Assembly: GCF_000743705.1 (NCBI RefSeq)
Contig: NZ_JQEZ01000003.1
Location: forward strand, 357,593-421,592
DNA: 64,000 nucleotides
Direction: 5' to 3'
Source: Ruegeria halocynthiae
Lineage (GTDB): Bacteria > Pseudomonadota > Alphaproteobacteria > Rhodobacterales > Rhodobacteraceae
Positions 42,851 to 51,816 of this stretch are shown here, in pieces. Each line of letters opens with the position of its first letter. Position 1 is the stretch's first letter. Below the pieces are notes generated by a model. The model saw only the letters and a list, made by a program, of their open reading frames with translations. It was not told where the DNA came from and ran no database searches. A program made the position numbers and the translations under genes.

Positions 42851-43546
42851 CTAGTTGAACGGAATAAAGGCCGAAGCTGTGCCCGACGACGGCACCAGTG
42901 ATCCCAGCCTGCCCGCGCCCGATTGTGACAGGTTCACCGGGATCAGAGGGGCGGCGGCGGTGGTGAATGGATCGCCTGCATCCGCTTCCGGTGATACGGG
43001 CAAATTCTGATCCAGCTGCGCCATCACCGTCTGAAACCGACCGGAATAGGCATGGGCCAGCGACGGTGTGCGGGAATGATAAGCCCCCACCGCGGCGGGC
43101 CACGAGCCGAGCTCGGCATGCAGTTCCTTCAGGAAGCGGGCGGCATAGGTGGCGTTTTCATCCGGGTCGAACATGGCGTCGATGGACCGGAACGCCTTGC
43201 CGTGCCAGCGGTAGTTGATCTGGAAACAGCCGATGTCAAAGCTGCGTTTGCCCGCCTTGAAGATGTTGAAGACATAAGTCTTGGCCTCGAACTCTGAGGT
43301 GAACCAATATCCCTGTCCTTCGACGTTGATGGTCCAGGGCCAGGGTTCCAGCCGCCCATCCCGGACACGCCCGGTTTCCACCCGCGCAATCGCGCGCAGC
43401 ACGGCCAGCGGTACGCCCTCGGACTGGGCGGCGCGCCGTGCGGCGGTGTCGCAAATCCCCGCCACGCGGGCATCAGGCATGGCAAGGCCCTGTTGCGCCA
43501 TACACAGCGCAAGGAAGCTTAGTCCGAAAATCAAACGATGGGGCAT
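42851..43546 (-). CDS. Soluble lytic transglycosylase of the flagellar locus (SltF-like)
   Basis: A 231-residue exported muramidase that would cut peptidoglycan to let the rod through. Signal peptide residues 1-22 end GLA before MPDAR. The SLT core has RAIARVETGRV with the catalytic glutamate, FDIGCFQINYRWHG, and NATYAARFLKEL, ending in AVGAYHSRTP. Rhodobacter sphaeroides has a flagellum-specific lytic transglycosylase, SltF. Position directly before flhA suggests the same job here; equivalence is inferred. A palindromic hairpin overlaps its ribosome-binding region. Confidence 0.85.
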   Translation of the reverse strand: MPHRLIFGLSFLALCMAQQGLAMPDARVAGICDTAARRAAQSEGVPLAVLRAIARVETGRVRDGRLEPWPWTINVEGQGYWFTSEFEAKTYVFNIFKAGKRSFDIGCFQINYRWHGKAFRSIDAMFDPDENATYAARFLKELHAELGSWPAAVGAYHSRTPSLAHAYSGRFQTVMAQLDQNLPVSPEADAGDPFTTAAAPLIPVNLSQSGAGRLGSLVPSSGTASAFIPFN

Positions 43547-43555
43547 TCTGCCGGT

Positions 43556-43577
43556 CCGGGATTCTGATCAATCCCGG
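43556..43577 (-). other. Hairpin next to the start of the transglycosylase gene
   Basis: CCGGGATT pairs perfectly with AATCCCGG across a six-base loop, ending about ten bases before the start codon at 43546. It may be a weak terminator for the upstream Lrp gene or may mask the ribosome site of the transglycosylase gene, which lacks a clear Shine-Dalgarno sequence. No T-run. Confidence 0.4.
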
Positions 43578-43619
43578 CCAAGCTAGGCGCGTATCGGTTT
43601 ACAGAGGGTTATCAGCCGT

Positions 43620-44048
43620 TCAGATTCGATCAATCCGCCGCCCGAACACGACGCTGGTGTTGGTGCGCGATACGCCGGGGATTTTGGCCAGTTCATCGAC
43701 CAGAATATCCAGATCCTCGATCCTTGGGGCCTCAGCCGACAACAGCAGGTCGAACTCACCATTGATCGACAGGCAGAGTTTGACCTCGGGATAGGCCTCA
43801 AGCCGTTTGATAATACGCTTGGTTTCCTTTTGCTGCACTTCCAGCAACACGACAACCTGCACGCGCGGGGCGTCTTCGGGGCTGTTCAGCACCACCGAGT
43901 ATCCGGCGATCACGCCGCTCTGTTCCATCCGGCTGATGCGTTCATGCACGGTGGTCCGGGCCACGCCCAGTTTTGCGGCGATCTTGGTGGTCGACGCGCG
44001 GGCGTTGTGTTGAAGGGCGGCGATAATGCGACGGTCTAGCTGATCCAT
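43620..44048 (-). CDS. Lrp/AsnC-family transcriptional regulator
   Basis: A 142-residue DNA-binding protein. The N-terminal helix-turn-helix is in MDQLDRRIIAALQHNARASTTKIAAKLGVARTTVHERI (quoted in part), and the C-terminal RAM domain carries YPEVKLCLSINGEFDLLL, the ligand and oligomer interface. Members respond to amino acids. It lies just downstream of the MFS exporter gene on the same strand, 36 bases after that gene's stop, so it may control that transporter; this is inferred from linkage only. Confidence 0.92.
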   Translation of the reverse strand: MDQLDRRIIAALQHNARASTTKIAAKLGVARTTVHERISRMEQSGVIAGYSVVLNSPEDAPRVQVVVLLEVQQKETKRIIKRLEAYPEVKLCLSINGEFDLLLSAEAPRIEDLDILVDELAKIPGVSRTNTSVVFGRRIDRI

Positions 44049-44084
44049 GATGCATCAAGGTGTAATGCACGGGGGCAGGGGCAC

Positions 44085-45314
44085 TCAAGACATGTCAGCG
44101 CGTTCTTTTGAAACGGCTTTCCGCCCCTTTGGCCAGATCAACACGGCGGCCAGCAATCCGGGCACGGCGGCCAGCGTCATCCAGCCAAGTGTTGCGGCCA
44201 CGCTGGTGGTGGTCATGATCCAACCGGCCAGAGGGTACAGCACCAGCCAGCAAGCGTGCGACAGGGTGAACTGGGCGGCAAACACCGCCGGTCGATCCTC
44301 GGGGCGGGCCGAGCGGGTTAGCAACCGGCCCGAGGGTGTCAGCGCTGCGGAATAGCCGAACCCGATGCAGGCCCACATCAGCGCCAGCCCGGTCAGCGAC
44401 ACCGGAAAGGCCGCGAACAAACCTGCCGCGACGCCCATGGTGATTGTGCCGAACACGGCCCCGGTCAGCATGATTGTGCGGTCCTTGAATCGGCCCAGCA
44501 GGCCGGGCAAGGCAAAGGCGGCCAGCATCGAGCCGCCGCCAAACCCGGCCAGCGCAATGGCAACGGCGCTTTCGGACAGGCCCAGTTCGGTACGCACGAT
44601 GACCACGGTGTTGACGATGACCATCGCGCTGAGCGCCGCCGCCGTCCAGCTGAGGGCCAGCAATCCGCGCAGGCGCGGGGTGTTCAGATACAATCGAATG
44701 CCGCGCGTGGTACGGTCATAAATCCCCCGTCGCCGGGTTGGTCTGGGCGAGGGCAGAGCAACGGAGACAACCAGCACAGCCGAGGCGACAAAGCCCAGCC
44801 CGGTGCCCCAGAACAGGCTGTCGGAACTGATGAAAACCAGCAGCGCAGCCGCCAGCATCGGGCTCAGCAAGCTTTCCATATCCACTGCAAGGCGCGACAG
44901 AGACAGGGCTTTGGTGTACTCCTGCTCATCCGTCAGCACGTCGGGGATTGTGGCCTGAAAGGCCGGGGTGAACCCCGCCGAGGCCGATTGCAGGACAAAG
45001 ATCAGCACATAGATCTGCCAGATATCAGTCACAAACGGCAGGCAAAGGGCAACGGCCGCGCGCACCAGATCCAGTGCCACCAACATGCGCCGCCGGTCGA
45101 TCCGCTGGGCAAAAGCAGCCGCCAGCGGGGCGATTGTCACATAAGCCACCATCTTGATCGTCAGCGCCGTGCCCAGCACCAGACCGGCGGCATCCCCCGC
45201 CAGATCATAGGCCAGCAGGCCCAGCGCAACGGTCGCCAACCCGGTGCCCGTCAAAGCAACGACCTGAGCCGCCAGAAGATGGCGATAAACGCGATTGTGT
45301 AGAATGCTCAGCAT
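44085..45314 (-). CDS. MFS exporter (EntS/MFS_3-like)
   Basis: A 409-residue inner-membrane protein with about twelve helices. The N-terminal ALTGTGLATVALGLLAYDLA, an APLAAAFAQRIDRRRMLVALD loop (motif-A-like) and a C-terminal RLLTRSARPEDRPAVFAAQF block are like the EntS-type group, which expels siderophores or drugs. I chose the ATG beginning MLSILHN because the first helix follows directly; the frame opens 20 codons upstream. The substrate is unknown. Confidence 0.85.
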   Translation of the reverse strand: MLSILHNRVYRHLLAAQVVALTGTGLATVALGLLAYDLAGDAAGLVLGTALTIKMVAYVTIAPLAAAFAQRIDRRRMLVALDLVRAAVALCLPFVTDIWQIYVLIFVLQSASAGFTPAFQATIPDVLTDEQEYTKALSLSRLAVDMESLLSPMLAAALLVFISSDSLFWGTGLGFVASAVLVVSVALPSPRPTRRRGIYDRTTRGIRLYLNTPRLRGLLALSWTAAALSAMVIVNTVVIVRTELGLSESAVAIALAGFGGGSMLAAFALPGLLGRFKDRTIMLTGAVFGTITMGVAAGLFAAFPVSLTGLALMWACIGFGYSAALTPSGRLLTRSARPEDRPAVFAAQFTLSHACWLVLYPLAGWIMTTTSVAATLGWMTLAAVPGLLAAVLIWPKGRKAVSKERADMS

Positions 45315-45524
45315 GGCGTGTGGGGGCCTTACGTTCGAGTGGAAATACACCGCCGATGCAAGCTTAGGTCGCATGGGCCGGGAGCAATGTGCGTGGATTC
45401 CATTTTCCCGCCAATCGCTTTGGCGTCAAGAAATCTGCGCATATTGGTCGCATTCGACTGATGGCGTTGAGTTTGCGGGCCAAACCTCCTATCTCGGGGG
45501 CGATAGCGGACAAAGGAAGACCCC

Positions 45525-46139
45525 GTGGCGAACCATCTGTATAAAAACGACCTGCCGGACGGGTTGGATATGGGCCCTGTAGTGGCCATTGATTGCGAAA
45601 CCATGGGTCTGAACCCGCACCGCGACCGCCTGTGCGTGATCCAGATGTCGGGCGGCGACGGCAACAGCCACATCGTGCAGGTGGAAAAGGGTCAGGCACA
45701 GGCCCCGAACCTGTGCGCGATGTTGGAAAACCCAGAGGTGCTGAAGCTGTTTCACTTTGGCCGGTTCGATATCGCCGCCATGTACCACGCTTTCGGCGCG
45801 CTGGCAGCACCAGTCTATTGCACCAAGATCGCCAGCCGCCTTGTGCGCACCTATACTGACCGGCACGGGCTGAAGAACCTGTGTCAGGAACTGATCGGCG
45901 TCGACATCTCGAAGCAACAGCAAATGAGCGACTGGGGGGCCGAGACCCTGACCGACGCGCAGCTGGACTATGCGGCCTCGGATGTTTTGTACCTGCACCG
46001 CTTGCGCGAGGCGCTGGACGGTCGACTGGCCCGCGAAGGCCGGACCGAAATGGCGCAGGCCTGTTTTGACTTCCTGCCGATGCGTGCGAAACTTGACCTC
46101 GCCGGTTGGCCCGAAACGGATATTTTTGCGCACTCATGA
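45525..46139 (+). CDS. rnd: Ribonuclease D-type 3'-5' exonuclease
   Basis: RNA-trimming exonuclease of the DEDDy class, 204 residues. AIDCETMGL gives the first acidic pair (D23, E25), HFGRFDIAAMY gives the second motif, and LDYAASDVLYL gives the tyrosine/aspartate of motif III. It is shorter than E. coli RNase D because it lacks the HRDC domains, the usual form in alphaproteobacteria. It starts with GTG, preceded by AAGGAAG. Its stop overlaps the next gene (ATGA). Confidence 0.9.
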   Translation: MANHLYKNDLPDGLDMGPVVAIDCETMGLNPHRDRLCVIQMSGGDGNSHIVQVEKGQAQAPNLCAMLENPEVLKLFHFGRFDIAAMYHAFGALAAPVYCTKIASRLVRTYTDRHGLKNLCQELIGVDISKQQQMSDWGAETLTDAQLDYAASDVLYLHRLREALDGRLAREGRTEMAQACFDFLPMRAKLDLAGWPETDIFAHS

Positions 46140-47104
46140 CCGATACCAAAGCATTCCTGAGCACCGCCAGACAGGTCATCACCGATGAAGCCCGCGCGCT
46201 GGACGTGCTGGCCGAAGGGCTGAACGACGACTTTGCTGAGGCCGTGCAACTGATCCTGCAGGCCAAGGGTCGCATCATCATCAGCGGCATCGGAAAATCC
46301 GGCCACATCGGCCACAAGATTGCCGCCACGCTGGCCAGCACCGGCACACCCGCCTATTTCGTGCATCCGGCCGAGGCCAGCCATGGCGATCTGGGCATGG
46401 TGTCGAAGGGTGACGTGGTTCTGGCGATTTCCAACTCGGGCGAGGCACCGGAACTGGTGAACATGCTGGCGTTCACGCGCCGCTTTGGCATTCCGCTGAT
46501 CGGGTTGTCCAGCAAGCCGGAAAGCACGTTGATGCAACAGGCGGATGTGCATCTGCTGATCCCCTCGTTGGGCGAGGCCTGCGGCTTTGGCATGGTGCCG
46601 TCGATTTCAACCACGCTGACGCTGGCCATGGGTGACGCGCTGGCAATTGCGCTGATGAAATACCGTGATTTCAAGCCCGAGGATTTCCGCGCCTTCCATC
46701 CCGGCGGCAAACTGGGCGCACAGTTAAGCACGGTGAGAGATCTGATGCATTCGGGTTCGGCGTTGCCTTTGGTGGCAGCCGACACACCGATGAGCGACGC
46801 ACTGATAGAGATCAGCCAGAAAGGTTTTGGCGTTGCTGGTGTCACGGATGCGCAGGGGTGGCTGCAAGGCATCATTACCGATGGTGACCTGCGGCGGCAT
46901 ATGGATGGCCTGCTGGACAAGACGAGCAGCCAGGTCATGACCGAAGACCCCACGACGATCAGCCCGAAGGCATTGGCCGAAGAGGCTGTTGCGATCATGA
47001 ATGACCGCAAGATCACCTCGCTTTTTGTCGTCGATCCCGACGCGAACAGGGGGGCCGAAGGCCTGTTGCACATCCACGACTGCCTGCGCGTCGGGCTGGG
47101 CTAG
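46136..47104 (+). CDS. kdsD: Arabinose-5-phosphate isomerase KdsD
   Basis: Converts ribulose 5-phosphate to arabinose 5-phosphate, the first step to Kdo for lipopolysaccharide. It has 322 residues. The SIS domain has SGIGKSGHIGHKIAATLAST and PAEASHGDLGM (residues about 45-90), and two CBS domains fill the C-terminal part (VRDLMHSGSALPLV; QVMTEDPTTISP). Its ATG overlaps the RNase D stop, and the following lptC gene starts 14 bases on, so Kdo synthesis and lipopolysaccharide export are linked. Confidence 0.94.
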   Translation: MTDTKAFLSTARQVITDEARALDVLAEGLNDDFAEAVQLILQAKGRIIISGIGKSGHIGHKIAATLASTGTPAYFVHPAEASHGDLGMVSKGDVVLAISNSGEAPELVNMLAFTRRFGIPLIGLSSKPESTLMQQADVHLLIPSLGEACGFGMVPSISTTLTLAMGDALAIALMKYRDFKPEDFRAFHPGGKLGAQLSTVRDLMHSGSALPLVAADTPMSDALIEISQKGFGVAGVTDAQGWLQGIITDGDLRRHMDGLLDKTSSQVMTEDPTTISPKALAEEAVAIMNDRKITSLFVVDPDANRGAEGLLHIHDCLRVGLG

Positions 47105-47118
47105 GCGGGGGCTGAACA

Positions 47119-47718
47119 GTGGACAGTCACTCTCGTATGGTGCAATTCCTCAAGGTGCTGTTGCCCCTTGCGGCCATCTTGCTGCTGGCGACCGTGTTTC
47201 TGTTGTCCCGCAGCATAGAAACCAACGTGTCGGTTCCGTTCACGCAAAGAGATATTGAGGAACGTCTGGCGGATCAGGTGGTGACGCTGCCGAACTACCT
47301 TGGGACCACCCGAAAGGGTGAGAGTATTCAGATCGAGGCGACCCGGGCTGCACAGGGTACGGAGAATGCCGTGCCAACGGCTGCGGATTTTCAAGGTCGT
47401 ATGGGCCTTTCGGATGGCGGTATGATAACGCTGGATTCCAACTCGGGGATGATCCGCCCGGACAAGAACACCGCGACCTTTGTCGGAGATGTGGTTATCA
47501 CCACGACTGACGGTATCGAGGTCACGACCGATCTTTTGAACACCGCGCTTGACGAAATCCGCGGTGATACACCCGGTCAGGTCAATGGAACCGGGATCAT
47601 TGGGGATTTCACCGCAGGTCGAATGACGTTTGGGACTGAAAAAAACGATGGTCCGGTCCATATTCTTTTTACAGATGGCGTTAAGCTGATATATGAGCCT
47701 GAAAAAACAGAAAGATAA
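47119..47718 (+). CDS. lptC: Lipopolysaccharide export protein LptC
   Basis: Inner-membrane-anchored bridge component of the Lpt system, 199 residues. A single N-terminal helix (about residues 10-27, FLKVLLPLAAILLLATVF) is followed by a beta-jellyroll periplasmic domain (GVDTKNT-like ATFVGDVVITTTDGIEVTTDLL repeats). The start is GTG, with an ATG six codons later as an alternative. Located between kdsD and lptA, the classical order. Confidence 0.88.
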   Translation: MDSHSRMVQFLKVLLPLAAILLLATVFLLSRSIETNVSVPFTQRDIEERLADQVVTLPNYLGTTRKGESIQIEATRAAQGTENAVPTAADFQGRMGLSDGGMITLDSNSGMIRPDKNTATFVGDVVITTTDGIEVTTDLLNTALDEIRGDTPGQVNGTGIIGDFTAGRMTFGTEKNDGPVHILFTDGVKLIYEPEKTER

Positions 47719-47721
47719 CCT

Positions 47722-48213
47722 GTGTTTTATTTTCGATTTCTCCTAATAGGTTTCGCTCTGGTTACGGGTGCCCTTTCTGCGACAGCGCAGGAAACTCAGG
47801 TGGCATTCGGGGCGGTAAAAGCCGACCCAAGCCTTCCGGTCGAAGTGACCTCGGAAAAGCTGAACGTGAATCAGGAAGACGGATCAGCCGAATTTCAGGG
47901 CAATGTCATCGTCATTCAAGGTGAGATGCGCCTGACGGCTGAACGGGTGCTGGTCATCTATAACGCCGACCGTTCGGGTATCGACCGGCTGGAAGCGACC
48001 GAGGACGTGGTTCTGGTCAGCCCACCGGATGCGGCCGAAGGCGACTGGGCCGAATACACGATCGATTCCGGTGTAATTGTCATGAAGGGCAATGTGTTGC
48101 TGACGCAGGGGCCCAGCATTATCAGCGGCGATCAGATGAACGCGAACCTGACGACAGGTACGGCAACGATGACCGGACGGGTCAAAACCATCCTGCAACC
48201 GGGTGACAATTGA
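47722..48213 (+). CDS. lptA: Lipopolysaccharide transport periplasmic protein LptA
   Basis: Forms the periplasmic bridge carrying lipopolysaccharide from LptC to LptD; 163 residues. A Sec signal peptide (residues 1-22) ends ATAQ before ETQVAF. The OstA-type beta-jellyroll follows: PVEVTSEKLNVNQEDGSAEFQGNVIV, then MRLTAERVLVIY. GTG is the start codon. Its stop overlaps the lptB ATG. Confidence 0.9.
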   Translation: MFYFRFLLIGFALVTGALSATAQETQVAFGAVKADPSLPVEVTSEKLNVNQEDGSAEFQGNVIVIQGEMRLTAERVLVIYNADRSGIDRLEATEDVVLVSPPDAAEGDWAEYTIDSGVIVMKGNVLLTQGPSIISGDQMNANLTTGTATMTGRVKTILQPGDN

Positions 48214-48971
48214 TGGCACAGCCAAATTTGTCAGTTTCTGAGGGCAGCTCTGGCCTCAGGATCGAAAAGCTGCGGAAATCCTATCGCAAGAAGACCGTGA
48301 TCCGGGATGTTTCGATGACGTTGGACCGGTCCGAAGTGGTGGCCTTGCTGGGGCCAAACGGATCGGGCAAGACCACGACATTCTATTCCGTGGCCGGTTT
48401 GGTGTTTCCCGAAGCCGGGACCGTTACAATTGACGGGCAGGCGGTCACAACCTTGCCGATGTATCGGCGTGCGCGCCTTGGAATCGGCTATCTGCCGCAG
48501 GAAATGTCGATCTTTCGCGGCATGAGCGTCGAAGACAACATTGCCGCCGTTCTGGACATCACGATCAGCCATGCGCATCGCCGCAAAGAACGGCTGGAAG
48601 AACTGCTGTCGGATTTTTCGATCGAACATCTGCGCCGCGCTCCTGCGCTGGCGCTGTCAGGGGGTGAGCGGCGGCGGGTCGAGATTGCGCGCTGTCTGGC
48701 GGCCGATCCGAAATACCTGTTGCTGGATGAACCCTTTGCAGGTGTCGACCCGATCAGCGTGGGCGATATCCGTCACCTTGTGGCAGATCTGAAAAAGCGC
48801 GGAATCGGCGTGCTGATCACCGATCACAACGTCCGCGAAACGCTCGAGATCGTGGACCGTGCCTATATCCTGCATGATGGTCAGGTGCTGATGTCCGGCA
48901 CCCCTGACGAGGTTGTTGAAAACGAAAACGTGCGCCGGGTCTATCTGGGCGAAAATTTCCGTATTTCATAG
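48213..48971 (+). CDS. lptB: Lipopolysaccharide export ATPase LptB
   Basis: The cytoplasmic ATPase of the Lpt extractor, 252 residues. Walker A GPNGSGKTT near residues 47-55, the LSGGERRRVEIAR signature near 148, Walker B LLLDEPFAGVDP near 170, and the H-loop VLITDHNVRET near 205. Y-L-P-Q-E in GIGYLPQEMS is the Q-loop. The ATG overlaps the lptA stop; a TTG immediately upstream is not needed. The Lpt permeases LptF/LptG are not in the window. Confidence 0.95.
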   Translation: MAQPNLSVSEGSSGLRIEKLRKSYRKKTVIRDVSMTLDRSEVVALLGPNGSGKTTTFYSVAGLVFPEAGTVTIDGQAVTTLPMYRRARLGIGYLPQEMSIFRGMSVEDNIAAVLDITISHAHRRKERLEELLSDFSIEHLRRAPALALSGGERRRVEIARCLAADPKYLLLDEPFAGVDPISVGDIRHLVADLKKRGIGVLITDHNVRETLEIVDRAYILHDGQVLMSGTPDEVVENENVRRVYLGENFRIS

Positions 48972-49223
48972 GCTTGCGCAGGAATGCGCCGACCGCATGG
49001 CGGAAATCGCGTATATACACACCTGTTTTGATTGACTCTTCCGCCGTCTCTTGCCTCAATTGGGTCATGGCATTTCCTCGGTTCCAGTCTGGATCACGAT
49101 GCCCCTTCTTCGAAGGGCTTAGGGTTCGGCTACCGCAGGTCATGCCGATACCCCCCACCCGATAAAAACAAGTGTGCCACGTTACGTGGCGTCAGAATGG
49201 GTGTGAATTGTGAAGGAGATCAC

Positions 49224-49787
49224 ATGCGTTACCAAATCAGCGGAAAACAGATCGACATCGGCGAAGCACTTCAGACCCATGTGCAGACCGAACTTGGCGA
49301 GGTTGTTGGCAAATATGCCCAGCGGCCGACCGATGCCAACGTCGTCTTTTCCCGTTCTGCGCATGAATATGTGTGCGAGACTACCGTGCATCTTTCCACG
49401 GGCCTGACGGCGCAGGCCAAAGCACATGCGACCGAAATCTACGCAGCGTTCGAAGGTTGCTGCGATAAAATGGAAACACAGCTGCGCCGTTACAAGCGCC
49501 GTCTCAAGGATCACCACAAGGACCGGGCAGAGCCGGTTGAACTCTTTGGTGCATCCTCATATATCCTCGCGTCTGACGAATCAGAGGCGGCGGTTGAACC
49601 CGATTCCCTGCAGCCGATGATTGTGGCCGAGATGGAAACCAAAATCCCATCTCTGAGTGTTGGTGAAGCCGTTATGCAGATGGAACTGGCTGGTGCCCCG
49701 GTGCTGGTGTTCCGCAATGAAAACAAGGACGGATTGAACGTCGTGTACCGTCGCGAAGACGGCAATATCGGTTGGATCGATCCGTAA
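49224..49787 (+). CDS. hpf: Long-form ribosome hibernation promoting factor
   Basis: Binds the 30S decoding centre and dimerises ribosomes into inactive 100S particles in stationary phase. It has 187 residues, the long form: the N-terminal HPF/RaiA domain (MRYQISGKQIDIGEALQTHV) and a C-terminal dimerisation domain (about 125-187) with KIPSLSVGEAVMQMELAG. GAAGGAG lies before the ATG. The 252-base gap after lptB must carry its promoter; a GCCACG-tta-CGTGGC hairpin sits just upstream at 49173-49187. ptsN follows. Confidence 0.93.
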   Translation: MRYQISGKQIDIGEALQTHVQTELGEVVGKYAQRPTDANVVFSRSAHEYVCETTVHLSTGLTAQAKAHATEIYAAFEGCCDKMETQLRRYKRRLKDHHKDRAEPVELFGASSYILASDESEAAVEPDSLQPMIVAEMETKIPSLSVGEAVMQMELAGAPVLVFRNENKDGLNVVYRREDGNIGWIDP

Positions 49788-49847
49788 CAGGCAAGAATAG
49801 CAAGGCACGCCCCTGCGCAAGCGGGGGCCTCGCCGTGGAGCGTGACC

Positions 49848-50312
49848 ATGGAGCTTTCGAGCATACTGAAGCCCGAAGCAGTACGTGTATTGTCCGCCGC
49901 TTCCAGCAAGAAGCGGTTGTTTCAGGAAATCGGCGATATCGCTGCGGCTACCCTGGGTCTTGAGACTCAGGTCGTTGTTGACGGATTGCTGGAACGCGAA
50001 AGCCTTGGGCCTACTGGCGTTGGTCATGGGGTGGCTTTGCCACACGCCCGGATGACAGAGCTTGAGGCCGTTTCCGGCGTTTTCGTGATGCTTGAAAAGC
50101 CAATTGATTTCGGCTCGGTCGACCGACAGCCGGTGGACATTGCGTTCGCGTTGTTTGCGCCGGAAGAGGCCGGGGTAGACCATCTGAAGGCGCTTGCGTT
50201 GGTATCCCGGACCCTGCGCGATACGGCGGTCTGCGCAAAGCTGCGGGCCAACCCGGACCCGGTCAAATTATATGCTATTCTAACCGAAGCGCAGTCCATG
50301 CAGGCGGCTTGA
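49848..50312 (+). CDS. ptsN: PTS IIA-like nitrogen-regulatory protein PtsN
   Basis: Phosphoacceptor protein of the nitrogen PTS, 154 residues. GVGHGVALPHARM holds the phosphorylated histidine near residue 66. LERESLGPTGVG and VFVMLEKPIDFGSVDRQPVDI are family features. The ATG with GGAG eight bases upstream was preferred over the GTG two codons earlier. It follows hpf by 60 bases. A strong terminator lies 30 bases beyond the stop. Confidence 0.93.
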   Translation: MELSSILKPEAVRVLSAASSKKRLFQEIGDIAAATLGLETQVVVDGLLERESLGPTGVGHGVALPHARMTELEAVSGVFVMLEKPIDFGSVDRQPVDIAFALFAPEEAGVDHLKALALVSRTLRDTAVCAKLRANPDPVKLYAILTEAQSMQAA

Positions 50313-50341
50313 TCGCCCTACCTGACTTGCGCTGCAGACAC

Positions 50342-50372
50342 AAAAAAGCCCCCGAATTTCGGGGGCTTTTTT
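50342..50372. terminator. Bidirectional terminator between ptsN and the CAP-domain gene
   Basis: AGCCCCCGAA pairs with TTCGGGGGCT, with A-runs on the left and T-runs on the right, so it functions in both directions. It separates convergent genes. Confidence 0.88.
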
Positions 50373-50393
50373 CGTGTGTCGTGACTGGCGGGG

Positions 50394-50909
50394 TTACCCG
50401 CCTGCGCCCATTTCCAGTGTCCACCAGATTTTACCGCCGCCTTCCTGATGCCAGGAAAACCCCATCTGTGTGGCTTTGGGGTCCATGATCACCGATCGCG
50501 GTCCGGGCTCCTGCATCCACGCGGCCAGGGTTTCGGTTTCCGTCTCGAAGGTCTCGGAAATCGCTTCGCCCAGGAAGGTGCCGTAATATCCGACGCGTGT
50601 TGCGCGATCCAATGGGGATGATCCGTCTGAGCCAAAATGCCAGGGGCGGTTCTGCCGCGCCATATCCTTGGCGTGGGTGGCCGCAGCCGCATTCAGCTGC
50701 GCGTTCAGCTGCACCGCCTGCAGGCCCTGCGCCTGACGCAGCGCGTTGACCGAATCAAGCATACGGAACTGAAGCTTTTCTGGATTGCCCCGGATTTTAT
50801 AGACCGTGGGCAATGGTCGCCCATCCGCCCCATAGGACGGGGTGCCGCTGGGGGTACATGCAGAAAGTGCAATGAAGCAAACGAACAGTACAGAAAGAAT
50901 ACGCGTCAT
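50394..50909 (-). CDS. CAP-domain (SCP-like) lipoprotein
   Basis: A 171-residue outer-membrane or periplasmic lipoprotein. The signal peptide ends in a lipobox ALSAC with the acylated cysteine at residue 18. A CAP (SCP/PR1-like) domain follows: LDSVNALRQAQGLQAVQLNAQLN, AAATHAKDMA with its conserved histidine, then GYYGTFLGEAISE and WHQEGGGKIWWTLEM. Bacterial CAP proteins have been tied to binding of lipids or peptides; the role here is unknown. Divergent from the L,D-transpeptidase gene. Confidence 0.83.
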   Translation of the reverse strand: MTRILSVLFVCFIALSACTPSGTPSYGADGRPLPTVYKIRGNPEKLQFRMLDSVNALRQAQGLQAVQLNAQLNAAAATHAKDMARQNRPWHFGSDGSSPLDRATRVGYYGTFLGEAISETFETETETLAAWMQEPGPRSVIMDPKATQMGFSWHQEGGGKIWWTLEMGAGG

Positions 50910-51077
50910 GATCGACCTGATTATTGTGTCGCCCTAGGGCATAGCGTGACAAACCGTCTTGGGCAAACGCACATTGACCTTGTTCTGCGTGATTCTGCCG
51001 GTTTGATTTGCGACTGAAGCATTCTGGCAATAAAATGACCCCAATTTCCAAGTTCGCCTTAGCAAAGGACCGCCATC

Positions 51078-51677
51078 ATGGTCAAAAAGTACATTCACTC
51101 GTCAACGCGCCGCGGTTTTCTGACTGGCGCGTCGGCGTTGTTGGCATCGCCCGCGATCGCCCAATACATTCCCGGCGATCCGTTGCGCCCCGCAGCCGAT
51201 CCGGAACCAGAGGTGCGCCGCAATATCTCGGGGTTCCGAGCGCTGGACTGGCAGCCGTACTTCTCGAATACAAACAACGGGGCCATTCTGGTCGATACCG
51301 TTTCACGCGCGCTGCATTATTGGTCGGATGACCAAAGCGTGTACAAGCTCTACCCCTCTTCCGTGCCACTGACCGAGGAGCTGACCCGTCGCGGGCGCAC
51401 CAGTGTGATCCGCAAGGTCGAAGGGCCAAGCTGGTCGCCAACACCGTCAATGAAGAAAAGAAATCCAGAATGGCCGGATCACATACCGCCAGGACCGGAT
51501 AACCCCTTGGGAACGCACGCTTTGTACCTGAGCTGGAAATATTATCGCATCCACGGCACCCATGATACGCGCAAAATCGGGCGCAGATCGTCAAATGGCT
51601 GTATTGGTCTGTTCAATCAGGACATCGCCGAGCTGTTCTCGATGGCCAAGGTTGGCACGCAAGTGTTGCTAATTTGA
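51078..51677 (+). CDS. Tat-exported L,D-transpeptidase
   Basis: Cross-links peptidoglycan or attaches proteins to it. It has 199 residues. The N-terminus STRRGFLTG followed by a hydrophobic stretch is a Tat signal. The YkuD catalytic motif appears as HGTHDTRKIGRRSSNGCIGL with the nucleophilic cysteine near residue 175 in SNGC. Upstream residues TLPSS-like AHALYLSW form the rest of the fold. It is monocistronic; an alternative start is not needed. Substrate partners are not visible. Confidence 0.9.
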   Translation: MVKKYIHSSTRRGFLTGASALLASPAIAQYIPGDPLRPAADPEPEVRRNISGFRALDWQPYFSNTNNGAILVDTVSRALHYWSDDQSVYKLYPSSVPLTEELTRRGRTSVIRKVEGPSWSPTPSMKKRNPEWPDHIPPGPDNPLGTHALYLSWKYYRIHGTHDTRKIGRRSSNGCIGLFNQDIAELFSMAKVGTQVLLI

Positions 51678-51816
51678 CGACATTTTCTCGCTCGAACCCG
51701 CTTGCGGCGTAAGTTGCAATTGCATTCCCGGCGGATAGCTGGTTAGAAAAAAACACGAGGTAAGTCTTGGGTGTGCGGTTTCGCTATTTGGAACCGTGCG
51801 AATTCTGGAGGTTAAT

